In this document: one piece after another, positions 1-5,738 of the stretch
Position numbering within the stretch: position 1 is the stretch's first letter
Layout: every line of letters starts with the position of its first letter
From: an uncultured Faecalibacterium sp.
Lineage (GTDB): Bacteria > Bacillota > Clostridia > Oscillospirales > Ruminococcaceae
Reading direction: 5' to 3'
Length of the DNA: 20,304 nt
NCBI GenBank assembly: GCA_934533135.1
Contig: CAKTBG010000035.1
Span: 1-20,304 of the forward strand
Position numbers and translations under genes: made by a program
The notes under the pieces: model-generated
Told to the model about the DNA's origin: nothing
Databases searched by the model: none
Seen by the model: only the letters and a program-made list of their open reading frames with translations

Positions 1-43
1 ACGACACGGCAAGCCAGCCGCGGACGGAAAGGATGTTATTACA

Positions 44-1465
44 ATGGAACAGAGCGAAAAGACCCTTGATATGATCGTCAATCTCTGCAAGAACCGTGGT
101 TATGTGTTCCCCGGTTCCGAGATCTACGGCGGTCTGGCCAACAGCTGGGACTACGGCCCGCTGGGCGTCGAGTTCAAGAACAATGTCAAAAAGGCATGGC
201 TGAAGAAATTCGTGCAGGAGAGCCCCTATAATGTGGGCCTGGATGCAGCCATCATCATGAACCCCCAGACCTGGGTGACCACCGGCCATGTGTCCAGCTT
301 CTCGGACCCCCTGCTGGACTGCCGCGCCTGCAAGGCACGCCACCGCGCCGACAAGCTGATCGGCGAGGAGCACCCCGAGGTGAACGTGGACGCCATGAGC
401 TTTGACGAGATGGATGCCTTCATCGCAGAGCACGAGGATATCGTCTGCCCCGTCTGCGGCAAGCACGACTTTACCCCCATCCGCAAGTTCAACCTGATGT
501 TCAAGACGGCCATCGGCGTCACCGAGGACAGCTCTTCCACCTGCTACCTCCGCCCCGAGACGGCACAGGGCATCTTTGTCAACTTTGCCAACATCCAGCG
601 CACCACCCGCCGCAAGCTGCCCTTCGGTGTGTGTCAGGTCGGCAAGGCCTTCCGCAACGAGATCACCCCGGGCAACTTCACCTTCCGCACCCGCGAGTTT
701 GAGCAGATGGAGTGCGAGTTCTTCTGCAAGCCCGGCACCGACCTCGAGTGGTTCGCCTACTGGAAGAACTACTGCGAGAACTGGCTGCTGAGCCTCGGCA
801 TCAAGAAGGAGCACCTGCGCCTGCGCGACCATGAGCCTGCAGAGCTGGCCTTCTACAGCCGCGCCACCACCGACATCGAGTATGCCTTCCCGTTCACTGA
901 CTGGGGCGAGCTGTGGGGCATCGCAGACCGTACCAATTACGATCTGACCCGCCATCAGGAGGCTTCCGGCAAGAGTCTGGAATACTTCGACTCCGAGACC
1001 AACGAGCACTACATCCCCTATGTCATCGAGCCGTCTCTGGGCTGCGACCGTGTGGCTCTGGCCTTCCTGTGCGAAGCCTACGACGAAGAGCATCTGGTCG
1101 ATGCCAAGGGCAAGGAGGATGTCCGCACCGTCCTGCGCCTGCATCCGGCTCTGGCTCCCTACAAGTGCGCTGTGCTGCCCCTGAGCAAGAAGCTGGGCGA
1201 CAAGGCCATGGAGATCCGCAACGAGCTGAGCAAGTACTTCATGGTCGATTACGACGACACCGGCTCCATCGGCAAGCGTTACCGCCGTGAGGACGAGATC
1301 GGCACCCCGTACTGCATCACCGTGGACTTCGACACCGTGGGCGACGAGGCCAAGGGCATCGCGGCCGACCACTGCGTCACCGTCCGTGACCGCGACACCA
1401 TGGAGCAGGTCCGTATGCCCATCAGCGAGCTGAAGAGCTACATCGAGAGCAAGATCGAGTTCTAA
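44..1465 (+). CDS. glyS: Glycyl-tRNA synthetase, homodimeric class II type
   Basis: Charges tRNA-Gly with glycine in the cytoplasm. The 473-residue product has the length and motifs of the single-chain (alpha2) bacterial/eukaryotic-type enzyme. Seen in the sequence: an N-terminal block with [14 protein letters not shown] near residues 28-41; a zinc-knuckle insertion with C93/C96 and C135/C138; class II motif 2 around residues 203-227 ([19 protein letters not shown]); motif 3 around 328-343 ([14 protein letters not shown]); and a C-terminal HGTP-type anticodon-binding domain from about residue 370. The start is the ATG at 44, about 10 bases after GGAAAGGA (26-33); the nearby ATG at 33 is out of frame. 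Bacillus uses the same single-chain type, unlike the two-subunit enzyme of E. coli. It is followed by a strong terminator, so it is the last or only gene of its transcript. Symbol glyS is used loosely; some databases call this type glyQS or glyRS. Confidence 0.97.
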   Translation: MEQSEKTLDMIVNLCKNRGYVFPGSEIYGGLANSWDYGPLGVEFKNNVKKAWLKKFVQESPYNVGLDAAIIMNPQTWVTTGHVSSFSDPLLDCRACKARHRADKLIGEEHPEVNVDAMSFDEMDAFIAEHEDIVCPVCGKHDFTPIRKFNLMFKTAIGVTEDSSSTCYLRPETAQGIFVNFANIQRTTRRKLPFGVCQVGKAFRNEITPGNFTFRTREFEQMECEFFCKPGTDLEWFAYWKNYCENWLLSLGIKKEHLRLRDHEPAELAFYSRATTDIEYAFPFTDWGELWGIADRTNYDLTRHQEASGKSLEYFDSETNEHYIPYVIEPSLGCDRVALAFLCEAYDEEHLVDAKGKEDVRTVLRLHPALAPYKCAVLPLSKKLGDKAMEIRNELSKYFMVDYDDTGSIGKRYRREDEIGTPYCITVDFDTVGDEAKGIAADHCVTVRDRDTMEQVRMPISELKSYIESKIEF

Positions 1466-1488
1466 AAAACCAAAAGCAAGCAGATTAA

Positions 1489-1528
1489 ACAGCCACGCCG
1501 CAACAGAACGGCGTGGCTGTTTTTTTTT
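1489..1528 (+). terminator. Intrinsic terminator of glyS
   Basis: A perfect 12-bp stem, ACAGCCACGCCG (1489-1500) with CGGCGTGGCTGT (1509-1520), encloses an 8-base loop and is followed directly by eight Ts (1521-1528). It lies 24 bases after the glyS stop codon. Confidence 0.95.
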
Positions 1529-1570
1529 GCAATATGAAAAATCTGCAAGATTTATGGAAACTGCTCAAAA

Positions 1571-1649
1571 TTAATATATTAGAACAGTGATTTCGCCAAA
1601 AGTGCATGATAAATATTGACAATGTTGTGCATGATATATTAATATATTA
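1571..1649 (+). promoter_or_regulatory. Promoter with repeated palindromes upstream of the esterase-MBL gene
   Basis: TTGACA at 1616-1621 is a perfect -35 box. The best -10 choices are TTAATA (1639-1644, spacer 17) or TAATAT (1640-1645, spacer 18). The 11-mer TTAATATATTA occurs twice, at 1571-1581 and 1639-1649, and its last ten bases (TAATATATTA) are a perfect palindrome. A second repeat, GTGCATGATA, occurs at 1602-1611 and 1627-1636, either side of the -35 box. The second palindrome sits on the -10. This layout suggests operator sites for a repressor or activator. Promoter identity is fairly sure; the operator role is inference. Confidence 0.6.
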
Positions 1650-1735
1650 CAAAAGGTGGGGCGGATATCCAAGAAATGCTGCCTTGCCGCAAGCACGTGA
1701 TGAAGAGAGATGTATTGAAAACAGGAGAATCTATT

Positions 1736-3376
1736 ATGGAGCTGAGCAGACGCGATTTCCTTCGCAGCACCGCTGCCTTTGCAGCGGTGGCCGGAGTTCT
1801 GGGAACGGGCAGCATTGCCTTTGCCGCCGATGCAGACGAGAATTGCATCGTGAATGTGGCAGCGGACAGCCGTAACGACATTGCCAAACGGTTCAAGGCA
1901 GGAAAATTCGGAAATTTGGAATACTGCGTGTACAATCCCCGCCGGTATCATCCTACGCTGACCGGCAAGCTGCCTTTGATTGTGTTCCTGCACGGAGAGG
2001 ACGGCAAAGGCGAAAATGGCACCCAACTACTGGCCAATGACGGCGCGACCTTCTATGTTTCGGAAACCATGATCCAGAAAAACCCGACTTACCTGATCGC
2101 ACCTCAGTGCCCCGGAGACAATTGGACAGATCCGGAGACCGTGACAGCCGTGAAAAAGATGATCGACGATTATGTTGCAGCCCATCGGGTGGATAGCGAC
2201 CGCATCTATATCGAGGGAATGTCGATGGGCGGCACCGGCGTATGGAATATGCTGTTTACCTACCCGAATTTCTTCGCGGCAGCGATCCCGATGTGCGGCA
2301 AGGTTCCGGCCAGATGGTATCAGACGCCGGGAGCTTTTGAAAGCCTGAAGAACACCCCAATCTGGGCGTATCACTGTAAGGATGACCCGGAAATGCCGGA
2401 AAGCGAGACGGCGAATGCGGTGCAGGCGTTGAAAGATGCCGGTAGTGGCAGTGTGAAATACGAGGGCTTCACGCCCAAATCCATGCCGGAACCCCATAAG
2501 GTGTGGGAGCGGGTGTACAGTATCGGTACGCCGTACAACTGGATGTTCACCCAGTCTCTGACCCGCACGGAACATGGACAGCTGGATCCCTCCATGATGT
2601 TCAGCCACTTCAGCGTCAAATACGGCATTACCCGCGTGATGGATTTCGGCATGGACACCCTCTGGGTCATGGATCAGGGAAAGGAAGCACTGATCATTGA
2701 TACTGCTATGGGCGGCTCCGGAAAAGCAGATCTGTATGCATACCTGCGCCAGAATGTGCTGAGCAATCCCGATGCAGAGCTGGATATTCTGCTCACGCAC
2801 AAGCATGGAGACCACATTCTCGGCATTCCTTCTCTGCTCAAATCGGGGAAGGTGCGCCGTACCTACATCCATCCGGATGATAAGGAAGCATTCCTCCAGA
2901 CGATGAACAGCTACTTTGGCCTGACTGCCGAGGATATGAAGGTGCAGAACATCGTGGAAGGAGATACCGTACGGATCGGAAACGAAGAGCTGGAAGTCAT
3001 TCAGGTGGCCGGACACACGGCAGGCTCGGTGGTGTTCTTCTATAAAGATTATATCTTTACGGGCGATGCAATCGGTTCCGGAGACCTGTTCCTGCTGGAA
3101 GCGGCATTTGACGAATACTATCCGCAACTGAACCACTTTATGGCCGAGATTCTGCTGCGCAACGAGGACGTCGAATACGAATTCCTCACCGGTCACTGGG
3201 AAAATCTGCAGCCGTTTACGGTGGATTATGTGCGCCATATGCTGATTCTGGTGCGGGATGTCATCCATGGCACGATCCAGCCTGGGTACTACACCCGCAA
3301 GCCGGGTCGCTGGGCAGGCTACATGGATGCCAACATCTATTTCCCCTATAAAATGCTGAGTACCGATCCGGACTGA
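1736..3376 (+). CDS. Tat-exported two-domain hydrolase: alpha/beta-hydrolase esterase fused to metallo-beta-lactamase fold
   Basis: The 546-residue product starts with a Tat signal (SRRDFLRS at residues 4-11, then a hydrophobic stretch ending in a possible SIAFA-ADA cleavage site near residue 30). Residues about 60-270 look like a prolyl-oligopeptidase/PHB-depolymerase-like esterase: oxyanion segment VFLHGEDG (83-90), nucleophile S163 in GMSMGG, likely acid D216/D217 in CKDDPEMP, and likely base H254 in EPHKVWERVY. Residues about 285-515 form an MBL fold with every expected metal ligand: H355, H357, D359, H360 (THKHGDH), H427 (GHTAGS), D444 (TGDAIG) and H487 (TGHWE). The ATG at 1736 is preferred over an in-frame ATG at 1676 because GGAG (1724-1727) lies 8 bases before it and the signal peptide begins there. 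The gene is visibly AT-richer than glyS. Both halves look active; the substrate is unknown. A lactone, ester or acyl-conjugate hydrolase is possible but not shown. Confidence 0.85.
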   Translation: MELSRRDFLRSTAAFAAVAGVLGTGSIAFAADADENCIVNVAADSRNDIAKRFKAGKFGNLEYCVYNPRRYHPTLTGKLPLIVFLHGEDGKGENGTQLLANDGATFYVSETMIQKNPTYLIAPQCPGDNWTDPETVTAVKKMIDDYVAAHRVDSDRIYIEGMSMGGTGVWNMLFTYPNFFAAAIPMCGKVPARWYQTPGAFESLKNTPIWAYHCKDDPEMPESETANAVQALKDAGSGSVKYEGFTPKSMPEPHKVWERVYSIGTPYNWMFTQSLTRTEHGQLDPSMMFSHFSVKYGITRVMDFGMDTLWVMDQGKEALIIDTAMGGSGKADLYAYLRQNVLSNPDAELDILLTHKHGDHILGIPSLLKSGKVRRTYIHPDDKEAFLQTMNSYFGLTAEDMKVQNIVEGDTVRIGNEELEVIQVAGHTAGSVVFFYKDYIFTGDAIGSGDLFLLEAAFDEYYPQLNHFMAEILLRNEDVEYEFLTGHWENLQPFTVDYVRHMLILVRDVIHGTIQPGYYTRKPGRWAGYMDANIYFPYKMLSTDPD

Positions 3377-3410
3377 TCCGTTGGTACAAAACGGTCGTTC
3401 CTCAGATAAA

Positions 3411-3449
3411 ACCATAGCTCCGCCGTTGCATTTTCGGCGGAGCTATGGT
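3411..3449. other. 15-bp perfect inverted repeat downstream of the esterase-MBL gene
   Basis: ACCATAGCTCCGCCG (3411-3425) pairs perfectly with CGGCGGAGCTATGGT (3435-3449) around a 9-base loop. On the plus strand there is no T-run after it, so it is a poor classical terminator for the upstream gene, though it may still stop or stabilise that transcript. On the minus strand it is followed by TTTTATC, a weak terminator context. The right arm overlaps the spacer of the plus-strand promoter at 3426-3454. Between the stop codon at 3376 and this hairpin I see nothing else. Confidence 0.6.
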
Positions 3450-3454
3450 ATACT
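3426..3454 (+). promoter_or_regulatory. Promoter for the putative antisense (antitoxin) RNA
   Basis: TTGCAT (3426-3431), a 17-base spacer and TATACT (3449-3454), preceded by TGG as a partly extended -10. Predicted start is near 3461, pointing toward the bidirectional terminator at 3513-3554. No protein-coding reading frame follows, which fits a small RNA promoter. Confidence 0.65.
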
Positions 3455-3460
3455 CTAAAC

Positions 3461-3554
3461 AGAGAGAATGCTGTCCGGCAAACGGTTAGCACCTTTCCGG
3501 CTAGTCACTTATAAAAAATGACCGCACAAGTTGGAGCTAGGGCGGTCATTTTTT
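3461..3554 (+). ncRNA. Putative convergent antitoxin RNA of a type I toxin-antitoxin module
   Basis: A transcript of about 95 bases is predicted from the promoter at 3426-3454 to the terminator at 3513-3554. It is antisense to the last codons, stop codon and terminator of the holin-like mini-gene at 3546-3644. Its 5' part holds GCACCTTTCCGGCT (3489-3502). The CACCTTTC in it resembles the antisense of the toxin ribosome-binding region (plus-strand CACCCCTTTC at 3652-3661). Convergent RNAs with a shared terminator are the arrangement known from the Fst/par family. The RNA is predicted only; no covariance or expression data were available. Confidence 0.5.
3513..3554. terminator. Shared bidirectional terminator of the mini-toxin and antisense RNA
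   Basis: A 13-bp stem, AAAAAATGACCGC (3513-3525) with GCGGTCATTTTTT (3542-3554), around a 16-base loop. It ends in TTTTTTATTG on the plus strand and TTTTTTATAAG on the minus strand, so it can terminate both ways. The minus-strand stop codon TGA (3546-3548) lies inside the stem. Confidence 0.85.
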
Positions 3555-3644
3555 ATTGTTGAAGATCTTCCATGCGATATCAAACATCCCAAAGCCGACG
3601 GTTGCAAGCAGCGTCAGCAACGCGAGAGTCTCTAACAGCGTCAT
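3546..3644 (-). CDS. Holin-like membrane peptide, probable type I toxin (32 aa)
   Basis: A 32-residue peptide beginning MTLLETLALLTLLATVGFG, then a short amphipathic stretch with F-D-I-A-W-K and a polar end of N-N-K-K. This is one hydrophobic transmembrane segment followed by a basic tail, as in the putative holin-like toxin/Fst type of Firmicutes peptides (identified by pattern, not by search). The ATG (3642-3644, complement) has a strong Shine-Dalgarno, AAAGGGGTGA, about 6 bases upstream. It has its own promoter (3769-3797), a leader of about 118 bases that can fold, and a terminator that overlaps its stop codon. The family acts on the cell membrane and is normally silenced by an antisense RNA; here the candidate is at 3461-3554. 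It is too short for usual gene calling. Whether it is toxic is inference. Confidence 0.75.
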   Translation of the reverse strand: MTLLETLALLTLLATVGFGMFDIAWKIFNNKK

Positions 3645-3762
3645 GAAGCATCACCCCTTTCGCTCAGAAGCGTCGGGGGCTGAAACAATAAAATGTACAA
3701 ACCTTTTCCGACGCGAAGCCGGAAAGGTGCGACCGCCTGCCGTATGTGGACAGCATTCTCAT
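3645..3762 (-). promoter_or_regulatory. Structured leader of the mini-toxin mRNA
   Basis: The predicted 118-base leader can form a hairpin between plus-strand arms ACCTTTTCCG (3701-3710) and CGGAAAGGT (3720-3728), with one bulged base. An alternative 7-bp pairing is GCGTCGG (3670-3676) with CCGACGC (3708-3714). The 14-mer GCACCTTTCCGGCT (read on the minus strand, 3730-3717) could also pair with the Shine-Dalgarno region at 3652-3661. Such leaders are expected to hold type I toxin mRNAs in an untranslated state. The folds are by eye only. Confidence 0.45.
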
Positions 3763-3768
3763 AAATTC

Positions 3769-3797
3769 AGTATACCAGACAGTGTTCTCTTTTTCAA
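3769..3797 (-). promoter_or_regulatory. Promoter of the mini-toxin gene
   Basis: Read on the minus strand: TTGAAA (3797-3792), a 17-base spacer, and TATACT (3774-3769) preceded by TGG. Predicted start near 3762. This is close to sigma-A consensus and is directed only at the 32-codon gene. Confidence 0.75.
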
Positions 3798-3847
3798 CTT
3801 ATTGAATCAAAAACCGGTGCAGTTTTGCACCTTGGGGAGGTACAATT

Positions 3848-5089
3848 GTGAAAAACTTTGACGAACTGCTGAAAAAATACGCCGATTTCATCGTCCGGGT
3901 GGGCGTGAACCCCCAGCCGGGGCAGACCCTCATCATCAACTGCTCGCTGGAAGCGGCACCGCTGGCGCGGCTCTGCGTCCGCAGCGCATACGAGGCCGGT
4001 GCCCGGGATGTGCTGGTGAACTGGTCGGACAACGCCGTATCCCGCAGCCGGATGGAGCTGGCGGACGAGGCGGCTCTGACCGACTTCAAATCGTGGCAGC
4101 TGCGCCGGTATCTGGACTATGCCGAGAGCGAGGGCGGCGTCTGTGTGCTGCACCTGCTGGCCGACGACCCCGAGGTCTATGCGGGCTTGGACGGCGGCAA
4201 GATCAGCCGGGTCAATGCGGCCAACCGCAAGTTCATGGAGCCGTGGCGCGGCTACACCATGAACGACCGGGTGCAGTGGTCGATTGCGGCCATGCCCAGT
4301 GTGCCGTGGGCGAAAAAGATGTTCCCGGAGCTGGACGCCGACGCCGCCATGGAGAAGCTCTGGCAGCTGATCTTTGACGTCTGCCGGGTCACCGACGGCG
4401 ACCCGGTCCATGCGTGGAAGGCGCACCTTGACCGGCTGACGGTTCTGCGGGATAAGATGAATGCCTTCGACCTCGAGAGCGTCCATTTCCGGAGCAGCAA
4501 CGGCACCGACCTGACCGTGGGTCTGGCCGAGGAAGCCCGCTGGGAGAGCGCGGCCAGCAAGAGCGAAAAGGGCGTGGTCTTCCTGCCGAATATCCCCACC
4601 GAGGAAGTGTTCACCGCCCCCCACAAGGACAAGGTGAACGGCATTGTCTACGGCACCAAGCCCTATGTCTTCAACGGCCAGCTCATCAAGGGCTTTCATG
4701 TCACCTTCCGGGATGGCAAGGTCGTCGAGCACGGAGCCGAAGCGGGAGCCGACCTGCTGGGGCAGCTGCTGGATACCGACGAGGGCGCACGGCACATCGG
4801 CGAGGTCGCACTGGTGCCGGCCTCCAGCCCCATCAACCGGAGCGGCGCGCTTTTTTACAGCACGCTGTTTGATGAAAACGCCGCCTGCCACATCGCCTTC
4901 GGTGCCAGCTATCCCGGCACCACCGTGGGCGGCACCGGCCTGACCAAAGAGCAGCTGCTGGCCCGCGGCATGAACCAGTCGTCTCTGCACGAGGATGTGA
5001 TGATCGGCGCAGAGGACAGCGAGATCACCGGAAAATGCCGCGATGGACGCGTGGTGGAGCTGTTCAAGGACGGCGTCTGGGTTTTGTAA
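3848..5089 (+). CDS. M29-family metallo-aminopeptidase
   Basis: A cytoplasmic metal-dependent aminopeptidase of the AmpS/PepS/aminopeptidase T family, which releases N-terminal residues from peptides. The 413-residue length is usual. The metal and catalytic residues known for this family are visible: E253 (TEEVFTAPH), E319 (HIGEVAL), H348 (CHIAFG), Y355 (SYPG), H381 and D383 (LHEDVMIG). The N-terminal PGQTLII and the GADLL segment also fit. The start is a GTG at 3848, 7 bases after GGGGAGG (3834-3840); no in-frame ATG lies close by. A 6-bp hairpin, GGTGCA-GTTT-TGCACC (3816-3831), sits just before the ribosome-binding site. I see no clear plus-strand promoter, because the toxin promoter fills the space upstream. 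No T-run terminator follows; the gap leads straight into the rimP promoter. Its link to neighbours is unclear. Confidence 0.93.
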   Translation: MKNFDELLKKYADFIVRVGVNPQPGQTLIINCSLEAAPLARLCVRSAYEAGARDVLVNWSDNAVSRSRMELADEAALTDFKSWQLRRYLDYAESEGGVCVLHLLADDPEVYAGLDGGKISRVNAANRKFMEPWRGYTMNDRVQWSIAAMPSVPWAKKMFPELDADAAMEKLWQLIFDVCRVTDGDPVHAWKAHLDRLTVLRDKMNAFDLESVHFRSSNGTDLTVGLAEEARWESAASKSEKGVVFLPNIPTEEVFTAPHKDKVNGIVYGTKPYVFNGQLIKGFHVTFRDGKVVEHGAEAGADLLGQLLDTDEGARHIGEVALVPASSPINRSGALFYSTLFDENAACHIAFGASYPGTTVGGTGLTKEQLLARGMNQSSLHEDVMIGAEDSEITGKCRDGRVVELFKDGVWVL

Positions 5090-5104
5090 AATCGCAAAAA
5101 AAGC

Positions 5105-5133
5105 TTGCATATTCCGCCGGAGTATGCTATATT
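5105..5133 (+). promoter_or_regulatory. Promoter of the rimP-nusA-infB operon
   Basis: TTGCAT (5105-5110), a 17-base spacer and TATATT (5128-5133), with TGC making a partly extended -10. Predicted start near 5140. The spacer can fold as GCATATTCC (5107-5115) with GGAGTATGC (5119-5127), which has one wobble pair. It is the only clear promoter seen ahead of the nine-gene operon. Confidence 0.75.
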
Positions 5134-5160
5134 CTAATTGTACGATAGAATTTTTACTGG

Positions 5161-5196
5161 AAAGTGGGCCGCAAGGTCCGCTTTTCTTGTTTGTTT
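5161..5196 (+). promoter_or_regulatory. Leader hairpin (possible attenuator) before rimP
   Basis: AAAGTGGGCC (5161-5170) pairs with GGTCCGCTTT (5175-5184) through 10 pairs, two of them wobbles, closed by a GCAA tetraloop. A T-rich stretch (TTCTTGTTTGTTT, 5184-5196) follows and then the rimP Shine-Dalgarno. In shape this is an intrinsic terminator inside the operon leader. I recall that in Bacillus subtilis the homologous operon is attenuated by NusA at a leader terminator; the same control here is inference. Confidence 0.55.
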
Positions 5197-5207
5197 GGAG
5201 GTTTTTT

Positions 5208-5699
5208 ATGGCGAAACAGTCTGGCGGCAATACCGCCCAGCGCGTCGAGACGCTTGTCCGCCCCGTGGTGGAGGGGATGGGTCTGCGCCTGTGGGACGTT
5301 GTCTTTGAAAAGGAAGGGCCGGACTGGTATCTCCGCGTCCTCATCGACAAAGCGGATGGCTCCACCATGGACACCGACACCTGTGCCGATGTCTCCCACG
5401 CGCTGGATCCGATCCTGGATGAGGAAGACCCCATCGACCAGAGCTATTATCTGGAGGTCGGCAGCCCGGGTCTGGGCCGCAAGCTGACCCGCCCGGAGCA
5501 CTATGAGGCACTCCGGGGGGAGAAGGTCGCGGTCAAGCTCATCCGCCCCAATGCAGAGGGCGTGCGGGGGTTTGCCGGGATCCTGACCGGCCGGGAAGGC
5601 AGCACCGTCACGGTGGAGACCGAGACCGGCAGCGTATCCTTTGAAGTGAACGCAGCAAGCAGCGTCCGTCTGTGCGACGATGAAGACCTGTTTGATTAA
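5208..5699 (+). CDS. rimP: Ribosome maturation factor RimP
   Basis: A 163-residue cytoplasmic protein that assists 30S subunit assembly. Seen: the family's N-terminal alpha/beta domain with LVRPVVEGMGLRLWDVVFEKEG and LRVLIDKADG, then the signature CADVSHALDPILDEEDPI, then YYLEVGSPGLGRKL, and a C-terminal SH3-like domain from about residue 95. The ATG at 5208 is chosen because GGAGG (5197-5201) lies 6 bases upstream; the longer frame upstream runs through the promoter. It is the first gene of the operon, 39 bases before nusA, the usual order in Firmicutes (ylxS-nusA). Confidence 0.95.
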   Translation: MAKQSGGNTAQRVETLVRPVVEGMGLRLWDVVFEKEGPDWYLRVLIDKADGSTMDTDTCADVSHALDPILDEEDPIDQSYYLEVGSPGLGRKLTRPEHYEALRGEKVAVKLIRPNAEGVRGFAGILTGREGSTVTVETETGSVSFEVNAASSVRLCDDEDLFD

Positions 5700-5738
5700 C
5701 ATCGTATCAAAAAGAGAAAACTAGGAGGAACCCGAAAA

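Noticed and set aside
2027..3415. A 462-codon minus-strand open frame opposite the esterase-MBL fusion
   Set aside because: His/Arg/Val-rich shadow without motifs; the plus-strand frame has all catalytic and metal-binding residues.
3816..3831. GGTGCA-GTTT-TGCACC hairpin before the M29 gene considered as a riboswitch or terminator
   Set aside because: Only 6 bp with no T-run and no surrounding aptamer-like structure; noted only in the gene entry.
3556..3861. A 101-codon plus-strand open frame across the toxin locus
   Set aside because: It runs against the mini-toxin, crosses its promoter and has no Shine-Dalgarno; the predicted protein has no recognisable features.
3794..5434. A 546-codon minus-strand open frame spanning the M29 gene and the rimP promoter
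   Set aside because: It crosses a clear promoter and runs opposite two recognised genes; no family resemblance.
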